Assembly: GCA_964578745.1 (NCBI GenBank)
Contig: CAZODZ010000024.1
Location: 1-21,006, forward strand
Reading direction: 5' to 3'
Length of the DNA stretch: 21,006 bases
From: SKVJ01 sp964578745
Lineage (GTDB): Bacteria > Chloroflexota > Dehalococcoidia > GIF9 > AB-539-J10
Positions 1 through 7,373 of this stretch are shown one piece after another (the first letter of the stretch is position 1; each line of letters begins with the position of its first letter). The notes under the pieces are model-generated. The model saw only the letters and a list, made by a program, of their open reading frames with translations. It was not told where the DNA came from and did not search any database. The position numbers and the translations under genes are program-made.

Positions 1-2215
1 GTGGCACTATACTCGTGGTCGCGCTGAGTATCGTCCCGCCCGGCTTCAGGGTCTGCAGGAATCCCTCACGAAGGACCTCGGACTTCTCCAGCGCAATAAG
101 GACGTCGGCTGTTCCCGGCATCAGCAGCGGGCTGCGTACGTCGCCGCACGCGAACGTACTGATGACCGGTCCGCCCATCTGTGCCATGCCGTGTGTCTCG
201 CCCTTGACGATATTAGACTTGCCGTAGCCTGCGAGGAAGGCGAGCCGCGTAAGGACACGGCCAAAGAAGAGGTTGCCCTGTCCGCCGACGCCGCGGACGG
301 CTAGTGAGACACGGTGCGGCAGCATCTCCGGTTCGAGTACGGGCATCGCCTTGATCCCTGGCGGCGCCGGGAACTCCGGTGCGGCAGGCCGGTCGAGCTG
401 GCTGCTGTCAACGACGTTCAGGGCGCCGAACGGGCACATCTGCACGCACGCAGGCGTGTGTCCGCCGCAGCCAGAGCAGAGCTGGTTCGAGACAGGTATG
501 CCGTCAGTACCCTTTTCTATGCCGGGGCAAATGAGACACAGCCCGCATTGCCTGCACAGCGCCGGGTCGGCCTTCACTCGCTGAGTACTGGCGGCACTCT
601 GCCTGAGACATTGTCCCTCGCGGATGACGATAGTTGAATACCTGCCTTTCTCAGCGTCGTGAAGAGCACTCGTGAGTGCCTCTCTCACTGCCGTACGGTC
701 ATACGCAGGGACGACGTGGACCTGTGCGCCGTGGGCTTCGAGGCTCCGCGGTAGATCGAAGCGGATCTCCTCGCCTGCAAGGTTGTGAGGGGACGTGGGC
801 GATGGTTGTCCGCCCGTCATTGCGGTCCACGAGTTGTCCAGCACGACCTTCACGCCGGCGATATTGCGGTACACGGCGTTACGGGTTGCGGCCATGCCTG
901 TATGGCACTCCGTGCTGTCTCCGACGACTGCGAGGCAGCGCGACACTTCTTCAGGGCGGGACAGTACAAAGCCCTGGCGCATCGACTCGCCTGCGCCCAT
1001 GGCAAGGGCAGTATCGACCGCGTTGAGAAAGTGCAGCAATGCGTAACAGCCGATGTCGCCGAATACGGTGTCGACCAGGCCCTTCCTGCGCATCGCGGCC
1101 ACTTCTTCTCCGAAGAGCCGGTAGGGGCAGCCGGGGCAGATTGCCGGTGGGCGGGGCACTGTTTCCGTTGTCTCACTGGCAGGCGCGTGTGCGAGGCCAA
1201 GCCGCTCGCCGACAAGAGCGGGCGTCCACTCGGTAAGTGGATTGTCGGGCCTCTTGCCCATTGCGTCGAGCCCGGCCTGGAGCAACTGCTCCTGGACGAA
1301 GCGGTAGCCGTCCTCGATGACGTATACAGGACCGTCAATCGATTCGAAGAAGCGGCGGATCAGGTTCATCGGCAGGGGATTGGTGAACGCGAGGGAGAGC
1401 AGATCGAAGTCGGCTCCCAGTGCTTCCCTGACCTCGCGGACGTACATATCGCAGATGCCGTAGGTGATGACGCCGAGCTTGCCGGAACCTTTCTCCCACC
1501 GGTTCAGGGGGCTTGCCTCCACCATCTCGATGAGGGCCGGCAGGCGTTCGGTGACGGCGTTGTTGTAGTTGGCGCGTGCCGTGCCAGGCAGCACATTGAA
1601 CGGTTTCAGATCGAGTGGCACGTTGACCGGTTCACGCTGCACAGGCTCCATCATGTGGACGAGGCCCTCGCTGTGGCAGAGGACCCCGCTGGGCATGATG
1701 ACAACCTGCGTCCGGTATTTCCTGCCGATCTCCACTGCTACCGCCGCGGACTCGTGCAGCTCCTGGTGATTGCGTGGCTCCAGCACGGGGATGAAGCAAC
1801 TGCGAAACAGGTAACGGGGATCGATGGTGTGCTGTGTCGCGCTCGGCACGAAGTCGCTCGCGATGTAGTAGACAAGCGCGCCGCGGGGGCGGGAGAACAG
1901 GGCGCCACTGGTGAAGATATCGGCCGCTTGAAAGAGCCCGGGTATCTTCATCGTGACAACGCAATCGTGTCCCGCAACCGAGTGGCCATGGCCGACCGCT
2001 GCGGCGACGGCCTCGTTGACGGACCATCCAACCCTGATCAGGTCCTGTACCTGTGACAGGCCGCGGTGGATCACCTCTGTGCTTGGTGTTCCCGGGTAGC
2101 CATCAGCTGCGTGCAGACCACCGCGGACACATCCAACTGCGAAGGCGATGTTTCCCTGGAGTACCTCGGCGTGGCCCGTGGGGGCCTCACATAACTGCCT
2201 GATGTCATCGCTCAT
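1..2215 (-). CDS. iorA: Fused indolepyruvate:ferredoxin oxidoreductase, alpha+beta subunits (partial, C-terminus beyond left edge)
   Basis: An uninterrupted minus-strand frame of 738 codons starts at ATG 2215 behind GGAAGGAGGA and is still open at base 1. The family oxidises aryl-pyruvates from amino-acid transamination to aryl-acetyl-CoA, reducing ferredoxin in the cytoplasm. Residues about 10-180 carry the pyrimidine-binding domain (GYPGTPSTEVI, GWSVNEAVAAAV). Residues about 370-490 carry the thiamine-diphosphate domain (GDIGCYALL, MGAGESMRQG, VVGDSTECHTG, LDNSWTAMTGGQPSP). Residues about 545-600 hold a two-cluster ferredoxin domain (CRQCGLCLICP and CSGCGGHTPACVQMCP). From about residue 635 the beta-subunit (IorB/POR-gamma-like) domain follows without a stop (VRGVGGQGN, ETHGMAQMGG, LLMPGTADVLIALE). 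In most organisms iorA and iorB are separate genes. The gntR-type gene lies 79 bp upstream on the same strand. The substrate could be another 2-oxoacid; the family call itself is secure. Confidence 0.93.
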   Translation of the reverse strand, partial: MSDDIRQLCEAPTGHAEVLQGNIAFAVGCVRGGLHAADGYPGTPSTEVIHRGLSQVQDLIRVGWSVNEAVAAAVGHGHSVAGHDCVVTMKIPGLFQAADIFTSGALFSRPRGALVYYIASDFVPSATQHTIDPRYLFRSCFIPVLEPRNHQELHESAAVAVEIGRKYRTQVVIMPSGVLCHSEGLVHMMEPVQREPVNVPLDLKPFNVLPGTARANYNNAVTERLPALIEMVEASPLNRWEKGSGKLGVITYGICDMYVREVREALGADFDLLSLAFTNPLPMNLIRRFFESIDGPVYVIEDGYRFVQEQLLQAGLDAMGKRPDNPLTEWTPALVGERLGLAHAPASETTETVPRPPAICPGCPYRLFGEEVAAMRRKGLVDTVFGDIGCYALLHFLNAVDTALAMGAGESMRQGFVLSRPEEVSRCLAVVGDSTECHTGMAATRNAVYRNIAGVKVVLDNSWTAMTGGQPSPTSPHNLAGEEIRFDLPRSLEAHGAQVHVVPAYDRTAVREALTSALHDAEKGRYSTIVIREGQCLRQSAASTQRVKADPALCRQCGLCLICPGIEKGTDGIPVSNQLCSGCGGHTPACVQMCPFGALNVVDSSQLDRPAAPEFPAPPGIKAMPVLEPEMLPHRVSLAVRGVGGQGNLFFGRVLTRLAFLAGYGKSNIVKGETHGMAQMGGPVISTFACGDVRSPLLMPGTADVLIALEKSEVLREGFLQTLKPGGTILSATTSIVP

Positions 2216-2294
2216 CGCTGTCCTCCTTCCCCGACGTGCGGTATCTGCAGACCGTCATGACACGGGGAGCTCGCCATGGCTGTCCCATTCTGTA

Positions 2295-3011
2295 TTATGC
2301 ACGGGCTGCCATGCCTGTCCTCTGTTCCGCACCGTGCGATCTCCCCAGCAGGCCGTCCCGTCGCTTGCGAATATGTGCCGCCATGCGCCGCTCGGCGAGC
2401 TTCGCTTTGCGCTCGGCGATGGCGTTGTAGATGGCGGTGTGTTCCTTGAGTGCCTGGGTCGAAGTCCTCCGGTGGGCTCGCCTGACAGATGAGACACGTG
2501 CGATAGCGATACAGTTGTCGAGTCGTTCACGGGCCTCGGACAGCATCCGGTTCCCCGCAATGGATGCGATGAGTTCATGGAACTGGCTGTCGAGTTCCAT
2601 CAGGGCGTCAACATCATCGGCATCCAGCGCGGCCTGAAATTCGTTGAGGCTCTTACGCAGGGCCTCGATATCTTCGTCGCTTGCCCTCTCGGCTGCGAGC
2701 CGTGCCAGGGGTGGCTCAATAATACCGCGGGCTTCATACAGGTCCGCGGTCTCGACCTGGGAAAGGCGCGTTACGTAGATGCCCGCCCTGCCGCTTGTCG
2801 TTGCAAGGCCATCGGCGACAAGCCTGCCAAGGGCTTCCCGCACCGGTGTCTTGCTGGTGCCCAGCTCGGCAGCAAGCTCGTGCTCATGCAGCCGCGTCCC
2901 CGGTGGGATGTGGCCCATCCTGATGCCAGTGCGGATGGCTTCGTATGCTGCGTCGGCGAATTTCCCGTGTGTCCTGATCGGCTTGAGGCTCATGGCGTCA
3001 GTTGCATCCAT
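2295..3011 (-). CDS. GntR-family transcriptional regulator, FadR/FCD subfamily
   Basis: The product is a DNA-binding ligand-responsive regulator. An N-terminal winged helix (AAYEAIRTGI, ELAAELGTSKTPVREALGRLVADGLA) is followed by an all-helical FCD sensor domain. The sensor carries the usual Asp/His metal-ligand pattern (DSQFHELI, then LKEHTAIYNAI and MAAHI). The frame is open from an ATG at 3062, but a strong promoter on this strand puts the transcript start near 3059. The ATGs at 3062 and 3050 are therefore unlikely, and MDATDAM (3011) or MSLKPIR (2993) fit better; neither has a good Shine-Dalgarno, and I chose 3011. Lengths of 232-238 residues are normal for the subfamily. It precedes the fused ior gene by 79 bp on the same strand, so it probably regulates that gene and itself. 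The effector, perhaps a 2-oxo or aryl acid, is inferred only. Confidence 0.9.
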   Translation of the reverse strand: MDATDAMSLKPIRTHGKFADAAYEAIRTGIRMGHIPPGTRLHEHELAAELGTSKTPVREALGRLVADGLATTSGRAGIYVTRLSQVETADLYEARGIIEPPLARLAAERASDEDIEALRKSLNEFQAALDADDVDALMELDSQFHELIASIAGNRMLSEARERLDNCIAIARVSSVRRAHRRTSTQALKEHTAIYNAIAERKAKLAERRMAAHIRKRRDGLLGRSHGAEQRTGMAARA

Positions 3012-3065
3012 CTTCCGGCAGATTGTTACGAACGAATCTGCTGTCTTCATATTTATATACATATA

Positions 3066-3094
3066 TTTATATCGCTAACCGGACGCGGTGTCAA
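3066..3094 (-). promoter_or_regulatory. Sigma-70-type promoter of the gntR-ior unit
   Basis: On the minus strand a perfect -35 TTGACA (3089-3094) is separated by 17 bp from a -10 TATAAA (3066-3071), placing the start of transcription near 3059. The surrounding 3050-3073 stretch is almost pure A+T and contains two ATTTATAT copies 14 bp apart (3051-3058, 3065-3072), possibly part of an operator. The site overlaps the longest possible start of the gntR gene. Confidence 0.7.
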
Positions 3095-3226
3095 CAGCCT
3101 TGAGATGAACTTCGCCGGGGCCACGAAAGTACTTCAGGCACATAGGCCGGCTCGAGCGCTCGTTGAGAACTTGTGCTCCGCCCGCAGGATGGAAGCGGAA
3201 TCTCATCGGGTGAACCTGGAGACGCC

Positions 3227-3255
3227 TTGATAAATCACCGGGGTGCAGTCATACT
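3227..3255 (+). promoter_or_regulatory. Putative promoter of the membrane protein/winged-helix pair
   Basis: TTGATA (3227-3232), a 17-bp spacer and CATACT (3250-3255) resemble a sigma-70 promoter (5/6 and 4/6 matches). It fires toward the membrane protein gene at 3308 and would start transcription near 3262, inside the palindromic element described next. Confidence 0.45.
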
Positions 3256-3278
3256 GACAAAGAACTTTGTCGGACAAA
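3256..3278. promoter_or_regulatory. Operator-like cluster of three GACAAA half-sites
   Basis: GACAAAG-AA-CTTTGTC (3256-3271) is a perfect 7-bp inverted repeat with a 2-bp centre. Its right arm is shared with a second perfect palindrome, TTTGTC-G-GACAAA (3266-3278). Three half-sites therefore lie in alternating orientation immediately downstream of the putative -10, where a bound protein would block initiation. The obvious candidate ligand is the small winged-helix regulator encoded in the same operon (3897-4217). The palindromes are seen directly; operator function is inferred. Confidence 0.5.
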
Positions 3279-3307
3279 TCAATTACAGGACTGAGTCGAG
3301 GTGCCAC

Positions 3308-3904
3308 ATGAAGGAACAAACCGGCCGGCATGAAGAGATCGAGACGAGGAAGATGCGTCGAAGGATGTTGCTGTATTACACCCGGGACGGGCTCTGGGAT
3401 ATCTGTATCGGCATCTGCGTCCTCGGCTGGGCGCTGGCAATTCGCTACGACTTCATTGCGTTCATCGGTGTGATAGTCGCCGTCACGTTTGTTCCCGTGC
3501 TCAAGCAGCGCCTGACCTATCCGCGCATTGGCTACGCACGTCTGAAGCCTGACTCCGGTACGAGGAAGCTGCTTGCAGTATTCGTCGCGCTTGGCGCCGC
3601 TGTACTCTTCCTTGTCCTCGTGGCTGGCGCCGGACTGCAGGCGATGCTGCGCGACTATCTTCCGTTGTGGCTCGGCGTCATGGGAGCCCTGCTCGTCGCC
3701 GTCATCGGCCATGTGCTGGGGACAACGCGGTTCTATGTGCATGCCCTGCTTGTCTTCCTCGCCGGCGCTGCTGCCCAGTGGGCCGGTGTCGAACTCTGGG
3801 TGGTGGTGACCCTGGCTGGCGCAGCCATCATCGCCATTGGAGGATACGTGCTTGTGCGCTTTCTGCGCGAACATCCTGTGTCCGGCGAGGCGCAGGATGC
3901 CTGA
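3308..3904 (+). CDS. Hypothetical integral membrane protein, about six TM segments
   Basis: This 198-residue protein has a short charged N-terminus (MKEQTGRHEEIETRKMRRR) and then about six hydrophobic segments: ICIGICVLGWALAI, FIAFIGVIVAVTFVPVL, LLAVFVALGAAVLFLVLV, PLWLGVMGALLVAVIGHVL, FYVHALLVFLAGAAAQWAG and LWVVVTLAGAAIIAIGGYVL. I recognise no enzyme, transporter or ligand-binding signature. The frame extends upstream to 3173, but ATG 3308 is preceded by GAGGTG at suitable spacing and lies after the putative promoter. The stop overlaps the ATG of the downstream winged-helix regulator by 8 bp, so the two are translationally coupled. Small winged-helix regulators paired with multi-TM proteins are common in bacteria, and the membrane protein is often the regulator's target or sensing partner. 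That role is inferred. Confidence 0.75.
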   Translation: MKEQTGRHEEIETRKMRRRMLLYYTRDGLWDICIGICVLGWALAIRYDFIAFIGVIVAVTFVPVLKQRLTYPRIGYARLKPDSGTRKLLAVFVALGAAVLFLVLVAGAGLQAMLRDYLPLWLGVMGALLVAVIGHVLGTTRFYVHALLVFLAGAAAQWAGVELWVVVTLAGAAIIAIGGYVLVRFLREHPVSGEAQDA

Positions 3905-4217
3905 GAACGCGCCCGAACGCGAGACCGTCGGGCTGGAGGGCATCGACAGGCTCATCCATGAGCCGGCAAGACTTGCCATTATGGCGCGTCTCCACGTCCT
4001 GGAAGAGGCCGACTGGCTCTTTCTCGCCCGTGAGGCCGGCCTGACATTCGGCAACCTGGCATCGCATCTCTCGAAGCTGGAGGCTGCGGGCTATGTTGAG
4101 AGCGAGAAGTCGTTCATCGACCGCAAACCACATACGGTCGTTCGGATGACGAAGGCGGGCCGGGAGGCGTTCACACGCTATCGTGTTCAAGTGCGGGCAT
4201 TGCTTTCATCCGGATGA
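3897..4217 (+). CDS. Small winged-helix transcriptional regulator (HTH_34/MarR-like)
   Basis: This 106-residue protein is essentially one winged-helix domain. It has a first helix with IHEPARLAIMARL, a recognition region AGLTFGNLASHLSKLEAAGYVESEKSF, and a wing with basic RKPHTVVRMTKAGREAF. The pattern is that of the HTH_34 (PF13601-type) single-domain regulators, which resemble ArsR and MarR proteins and act as dimeric repressors. I chose ATG 3897 because a GAGG lies about 7 nt upstream and it couples with the stop of the membrane gene (8-bp overlap). The longer frame from 3837 would lie mostly inside that gene. No metal-binding cysteines are present. It probably controls its own operon through the palindromes at 3256-3278; that link is inference. 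Confidence 0.85.
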   Translation: MPENAPERETVGLEGIDRLIHEPARLAIMARLHVLEEADWLFLAREAGLTFGNLASHLSKLEAAGYVESEKSFIDRKPHTVVRMTKAGREAFTRYRVQVRALLSSG

Positions 4218-4257
4218 CCGCGCTATGGTAACTTGCACGAGAGTAAGAGGACCTTCG

Positions 4258-5181
4258 ATGGCACAGGAAAAGCAAGATTCTCCAAGCTACAAGAGTATGC
4301 TTCTGGCTTACATGGATCTCCTGGGGTTCAGGAAGCGTGTCCAAGAGGCAGGTGCCAATGCCAACGAGATACGACAGATATGGAAGATTCTTGATTCCGC
4401 ACGAGAACTTGCTCAGCGGCGTACGAACATGACTGCTGTGATGACCCAGGCCTACCAGTTCTCGGACACCCTGGTCATTGCAGTTGAGGCGGCGTTCCCA
4501 GGAGCGGCGCGCCTGCTACTCAATTGGGTGACTTATTTCCAAATGACCGCCCTTTCAGATGGATGGCTGGTGCGTGGCGGCATTGCAGAAGGCGATATGA
4601 TGATTGAAGGGTCAATTTGGTTTGGCCCCGGCCTAATCCGGGCGTACGACTTGGAGAGAACCGTGGTTGATCCGGTAGTGGTTGTTGATCCACAGGTCTA
4701 CGAACAGGGTTCTTGGATTGACTGCGCATTCTACTGTCAGGAGATGCCGAAAGGACTCCCCATAGTTGACTACCTTGGAACGACTATTGCCTACGGTATC
4801 TTTCTGGAAGCGGACGTTGCTAACCGGACAGCGGAGCGCTTAGGCGTTCAGGTGAACACGAATTGGTGCTCGCCAATCGGCAGCGATTTTGTGGCAAAGC
4901 ATCGTGATCTTGTCGCCACGGCACTAACGAACGAACGATATGTGCACGACCTACGTGTGTGGAGCAAGTACAAATGGCTTCAGACGTATCACAACTCCAC
5001 CATACGCAGATTCTGCGCGGAGGCAAACGGCCAAAGTCGTCCGGAGCCTTCTTTCATGGTTCGAGCAGAATGGTTTCGCCAGCAATCGCTTCGCAATACT
5101 CCCTCTACACACTTGGAGCGAGCTGATCTCTTGCGGGTAATGCAGGCAATGGCCAAGCATCTGGCGCCGATGACAATATAG
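4258..5181 (+). CDS. Class III nucleotide cyclase-like protein (Pycsar-type cyclase resemblance)
   Basis: The 307-residue protein starts at ATG 4258 behind AGAGGA. Its N-terminal half follows the class III adenylate/guanylate cyclase plan. The first strand, LLAYMDLLGF, carries candidate metal ligand D20, and the second, QAYQFSDTLVIAV, carries D70. These precede GWLVRGGIAEGDM (R106) and a cyclase-like FGPGLIRAYDLE stretch with E133. Proteins with this D-LLGF/FSDT/RGGI pattern include the stand-alone cyclases of Pycsar anti-phage systems and many uncharacterised homologues. The C-terminal about 120 residues match nothing I recognise. No TIR, CARF or cyclic-nucleotide-binding effector is visible in the window. 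Hand counts of three sequence lines give about 50% G+C against about 60% next door, suggesting transfer. Catalysis and product base are unknown; a non-catalytic relative is possible. Confidence 0.6.
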   Translation: MAQEKQDSPSYKSMLLAYMDLLGFRKRVQEAGANANEIRQIWKILDSARELAQRRTNMTAVMTQAYQFSDTLVIAVEAAFPGAARLLLNWVTYFQMTALSDGWLVRGGIAEGDMMIEGSIWFGPGLIRAYDLERTVVDPVVVVDPQVYEQGSWIDCAFYCQEMPKGLPIVDYLGTTIAYGIFLEADVANRTAERLGVQVNTNWCSPIGSDFVAKHRDLVATALTNERYVHDLRVWSKYKWLQTYHNSTIRRFCAEANGQSRPEPSFMVRAEWFRQQSLRNTPSTHLERADLLRVMQAMAKHLAPMTI

Positions 5182-5200
5182 CAATTACCGGGGCATCTCG

Positions 5201-5221
5201 AGACGACTCTGGCAGTCGTCT
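5201..5221. terminator. Hairpin between convergent genes, possible bidirectional terminator
   Basis: AGACGACT-CTGGC-AGTCGTCT forms a perfect 8-bp stem with a 5-nt loop in the 93-bp gap between the convergent cyclase-like and enolase-superfamily genes. Neither side has a clear T tract, so intrinsic termination would be inefficient; position is the main argument. Confidence 0.4.
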
Positions 5222-5274
5222 TCGTATCCCCGATGGTGCTTGATGTCGAAGCGCGAGTTGGACGTTTGTCTCCT

Positions 5275-6498
5275 CTACCTCTCATCAAACCAGGCAGTGC
5301 CCGGTAGCCGGTAGCGCCTGCCGACGTCTTCGTTCAGCTCAATGCCGAAGCCGGGACGGTCGGTCGGGGTGACCCAGCCGTGCTGGAACCATTCCGACAT
5401 GTCTCCCTGTGCCAGTTCGTAGAAGAACGGCACGTCGTGTGCATGGAACTCACACACAAGCAGGTTCGGGATGGTCAGGCACATGTGTGCACTGGCCATG
5501 AGAGCGATGGGGCTGCCTATCATGTGCGGTGCGAACGACTTGTTCGCGGTGGTGCACATGTCGGCTATCTTCCTGCCCTCAGCGAGGCCGCCTGCCTTCT
5601 GCAGGTCAGGCGTGATGACATCGACCAGGTCCTTTACGATGAGGTTCCAGAAGCCATGACGCAACTGGTGGTTCTCACCGGTCGCGATGGGCGTGATGGT
5701 GTGCTGCCTGAGGTAAGCCAGCGACATCTCATCGTGCGGTGGTACCGGATCCTCGAGCCACATGAGCCGGTATGGCTCGAGTTGCTTCGCGACCTGAAGT
5801 ATCTCGTTGGGGCGGTAGCGCCAGTGGGCGTCCATGGCGACATCTACGTCGGGCCCAACCGCCTCGCGTATGGCTGCGGTCAGCTCGACCATCCAGTCGA
5901 TATCACCTGTCGTGATGCTGTAGCCGGTTGCCTGGTCAAACGTCGTCCCGGGCAGGTCAAGGTCGAACTTCATCGCCGTGTAGCCTCGCTGGGCCATCTC
6001 GGCGGCACGTTCGGCCGATGCCGCGATGATCTCCTGGCGGGAAAGATTGCGTGGTGCTGCTACTCCCCAGGAGGGTGGCGTTGGTTGCAGAAGAGGAGAG
6101 AGGCACTCAAGAGAGCCTGCTGCATGGCAGTCCACGTAGATGCGGACCGTGTCGCGGAATTTGCCGCCAAGCAGTTGCCACACGGGCAGCCCCAGGTACT
6201 TGCCCTTGAGGTCCCATAAGGCTGCCTCGATCCCGCTGATGGCGTTCCAGATGATACCGGCGGATGAGCCCGCGCCGGACGCGGCCCAGCGCATCTTCTC
6301 GACGAGCTTCTCGACGTTGGTGAAGTCCTCGCCGACGAGCACGTTCGAAAACTCCTCGATGATGCCCGGAAGGCCCGGCGCTGGGAAACACTCTCCGCTG
6401 CCATAGAGCCCGCCATCGACGTCGCTGTAGATCCGGACATAAGTCCACTCGAAATTCGCCTGGACAACCGCTGTCGACAGCTTTGTTATCAGTGCCAT
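5275..6498 (-). CDS. Enolase-superfamily (mandelate racemase/galactonate dehydratase-like) enzyme
   Basis: This 407-residue cytoplasmic enzyme probably dehydrates a sugar acid to a 2-keto-3-deoxy acid by Mg2+-assisted proton abstraction alpha to a carboxylate. It has the full-length capping plus barrel fold. The KxD pair is in AMKFDLD (K177, D179). Metal ligands are D223 in DAHWRY, E249 in LEDP and E275 in ATGENH. An Asp/His dyad is formed by D298 (ITPDLQ) and H325 (FAPHM). The DxH form of the first ligand (D223, H225) and the spacing of these residues fit the galactonate/gluconate dehydratase subgroup better than true mandelate racemases. The start is well set, with GGGAGG just upstream. It follows the RraA-like gene by 28 bp in one operon. 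The exact substrate cannot be read from sequence. Confidence 0.9.
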   Translation of the reverse strand: MALITKLSTAVVQANFEWTYVRIYSDVDGGLYGSGECFPAPGLPGIIEEFSNVLVGEDFTNVEKLVEKMRWAASGAGSSAGIIWNAISGIEAALWDLKGKYLGLPVWQLLGGKFRDTVRIYVDCHAAGSLECLSPLLQPTPPSWGVAAPRNLSRQEIIAASAERAAEMAQRGYTAMKFDLDLPGTTFDQATGYSITTGDIDWMVELTAAIREAVGPDVDVAMDAHWRYRPNEILQVAKQLEPYRLMWLEDPVPPHDEMSLAYLRQHTITPIATGENHQLRHGFWNLIVKDLVDVITPDLQKAGGLAEGRKIADMCTTANKSFAPHMIGSPIALMASAHMCLTIPNLLVCEFHAHDVPFFYELAQGDMSEWFQHGWVTPTDRPGFGIELNEDVGRRYRLPGTAWFDER

Positions 6499-6526
6499 TC
6501 TTTCCTCCCGTGGGTCGTCCTGTGAG

Positions 6527-7222
6527 CTACATTATGCCGTACTTCCTGAATGCCTCGACAGTGCTCATTCCGCTCTGAAGCTCCTGCTTCACGGTGTTCT
6601 CTCCGCGAGCCTTTTCAATGGCCCCAGCGAAGGCCTCTTCCTCTGCCTCCCTTGGGATGACACAGACGCCGTCGATATCGCCGAACAGGATATCGCCCGG
6701 CTTGATGTACGTATTTCCGACCCGGATGGGCAGGCGATAGTCCATCGCCTTGCCTCGCGGTCCCTGGTCCTGCGCGTAGTTGCCGTAAGAGAAGCAGGGA
6801 AATCCGAGGCGCCTGATCTCTCGTGTGTCGCGATGGTACCCATCGACAACGGCCCCCGCCGCTTTAAGGTGAATTGCGCGCACCGTCATGAGGCCGCCCC
6901 AGAGGGCATAGGTCGGACTCGAGCCGGAGCAGACGTAGACCTCGTTTGGCTTGAGGCTGTCGAGTGCCTCGAAGATGAGCCCGAACGGCTTCTCCATGAT
7001 GGGATTGCCGCCGATGCCGGCCTCGTCTGCAAAGATGTCGGCTTCCAGCACCGGCATCGCCCGTCCAATGACGACCATGTCGTCGCTCACCGGGCGTATC
7101 TGTGGTGGCAGGAACTGGTTGCGCAGGCCCATCATGTCCATCACGTCACCGACGACTGCGGTGAACAGCTCACGTTTCGCAATAGTGAACAGCTCTTCGT
7201 CAGAGTTCCAGAGTCGAGTCAT
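6527..7222 (-). CDS. RraA-family protein, probable 4-hydroxy-2-oxo-acid aldolase/oxaloacetate decarboxylase-like
   Basis: The 231-residue protein has the RraA/HMG-aldolase fold. LWGGLMTVRAIHLKAAGAVVDG is followed by YHRDTREI, giving the family's D-G-x-x-R-D core (D127, R131, D132) for divalent metal and substrate carboxylate. A later FGDIDGVCVIP strand is also typical. Members with this core cleave 4-hydroxy-4-methyl-2-oxoglutarate or related 2-oxo acids to pyruvate. The RNase E inhibitor RraA is a paralogue, and older databases call the family menaquinone methyltransferase. The frame opens at 7333, but ATG 7222 has AGGAGA upstream and matches the usual N-terminus. Its partner 28 bp downstream is a dehydratase-type enolase-superfamily enzyme, so dehydratase plus aldolase making pyruvate from a sugar acid is a sensible inference. 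Confidence 0.88.
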   Translation of the reverse strand: MTRLWNSDEELFTIAKRELFTAVVGDVMDMMGLRNQFLPPQIRPVSDDMVVIGRAMPVLEADIFADEAGIGGNPIMEKPFGLIFEALDSLKPNEVYVCSGSSPTYALWGGLMTVRAIHLKAAGAVVDGYHRDTREIRRLGFPCFSYGNYAQDQGPRGKAMDYRLPIRVGNTYIKPGDILFGDIDGVCVIPREAEEEAFAGAIEKARGENTVKQELQSGMSTVEAFRKYGIM

Positions 7223-7299
7223 TGGTCTCCTTTCGTTTTCGGCTGTGCGGAGAGACGATCTTGTCGGCCCGCAGGGGCGTGGCCGGGCAATCGCCGCAC

Positions 7300-7305
7300 A
7301 TTCTA
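7300..7305 (-). promoter_or_regulatory. Possible extended -10 of the RraA-enolase operon
   Basis: On the minus strand TGG precedes TAGAAT, giving an extended -10 (TGnTAGAAT) about 78 bp before the RraA-like start codon. There is no convincing -35. A 10-bp inverted repeat lies about 70 bp further upstream. Confidence 0.4.
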
Positions 7306-7373
7306 CCACGAAATTGCGCAGTCGCCGCAGCATGACTGCTGGTTGTCAGTGATGTGGAAAAGGGTAGGGGAGT

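Noticed and set aside
785..2056. 423-codon plus-strand ORF
   Set aside because: It lies antisense to the fused ior gene, whose minus-strand frame has clear thiamine-diphosphate and ferredoxin motifs. The plus-strand translation resembles no protein and has no ribosome binding site.
5380..6219. 279-codon plus-strand ORF
   Set aside because: Antisense shadow of the enolase-superfamily gene, which has all catalytic residues on the minus strand.
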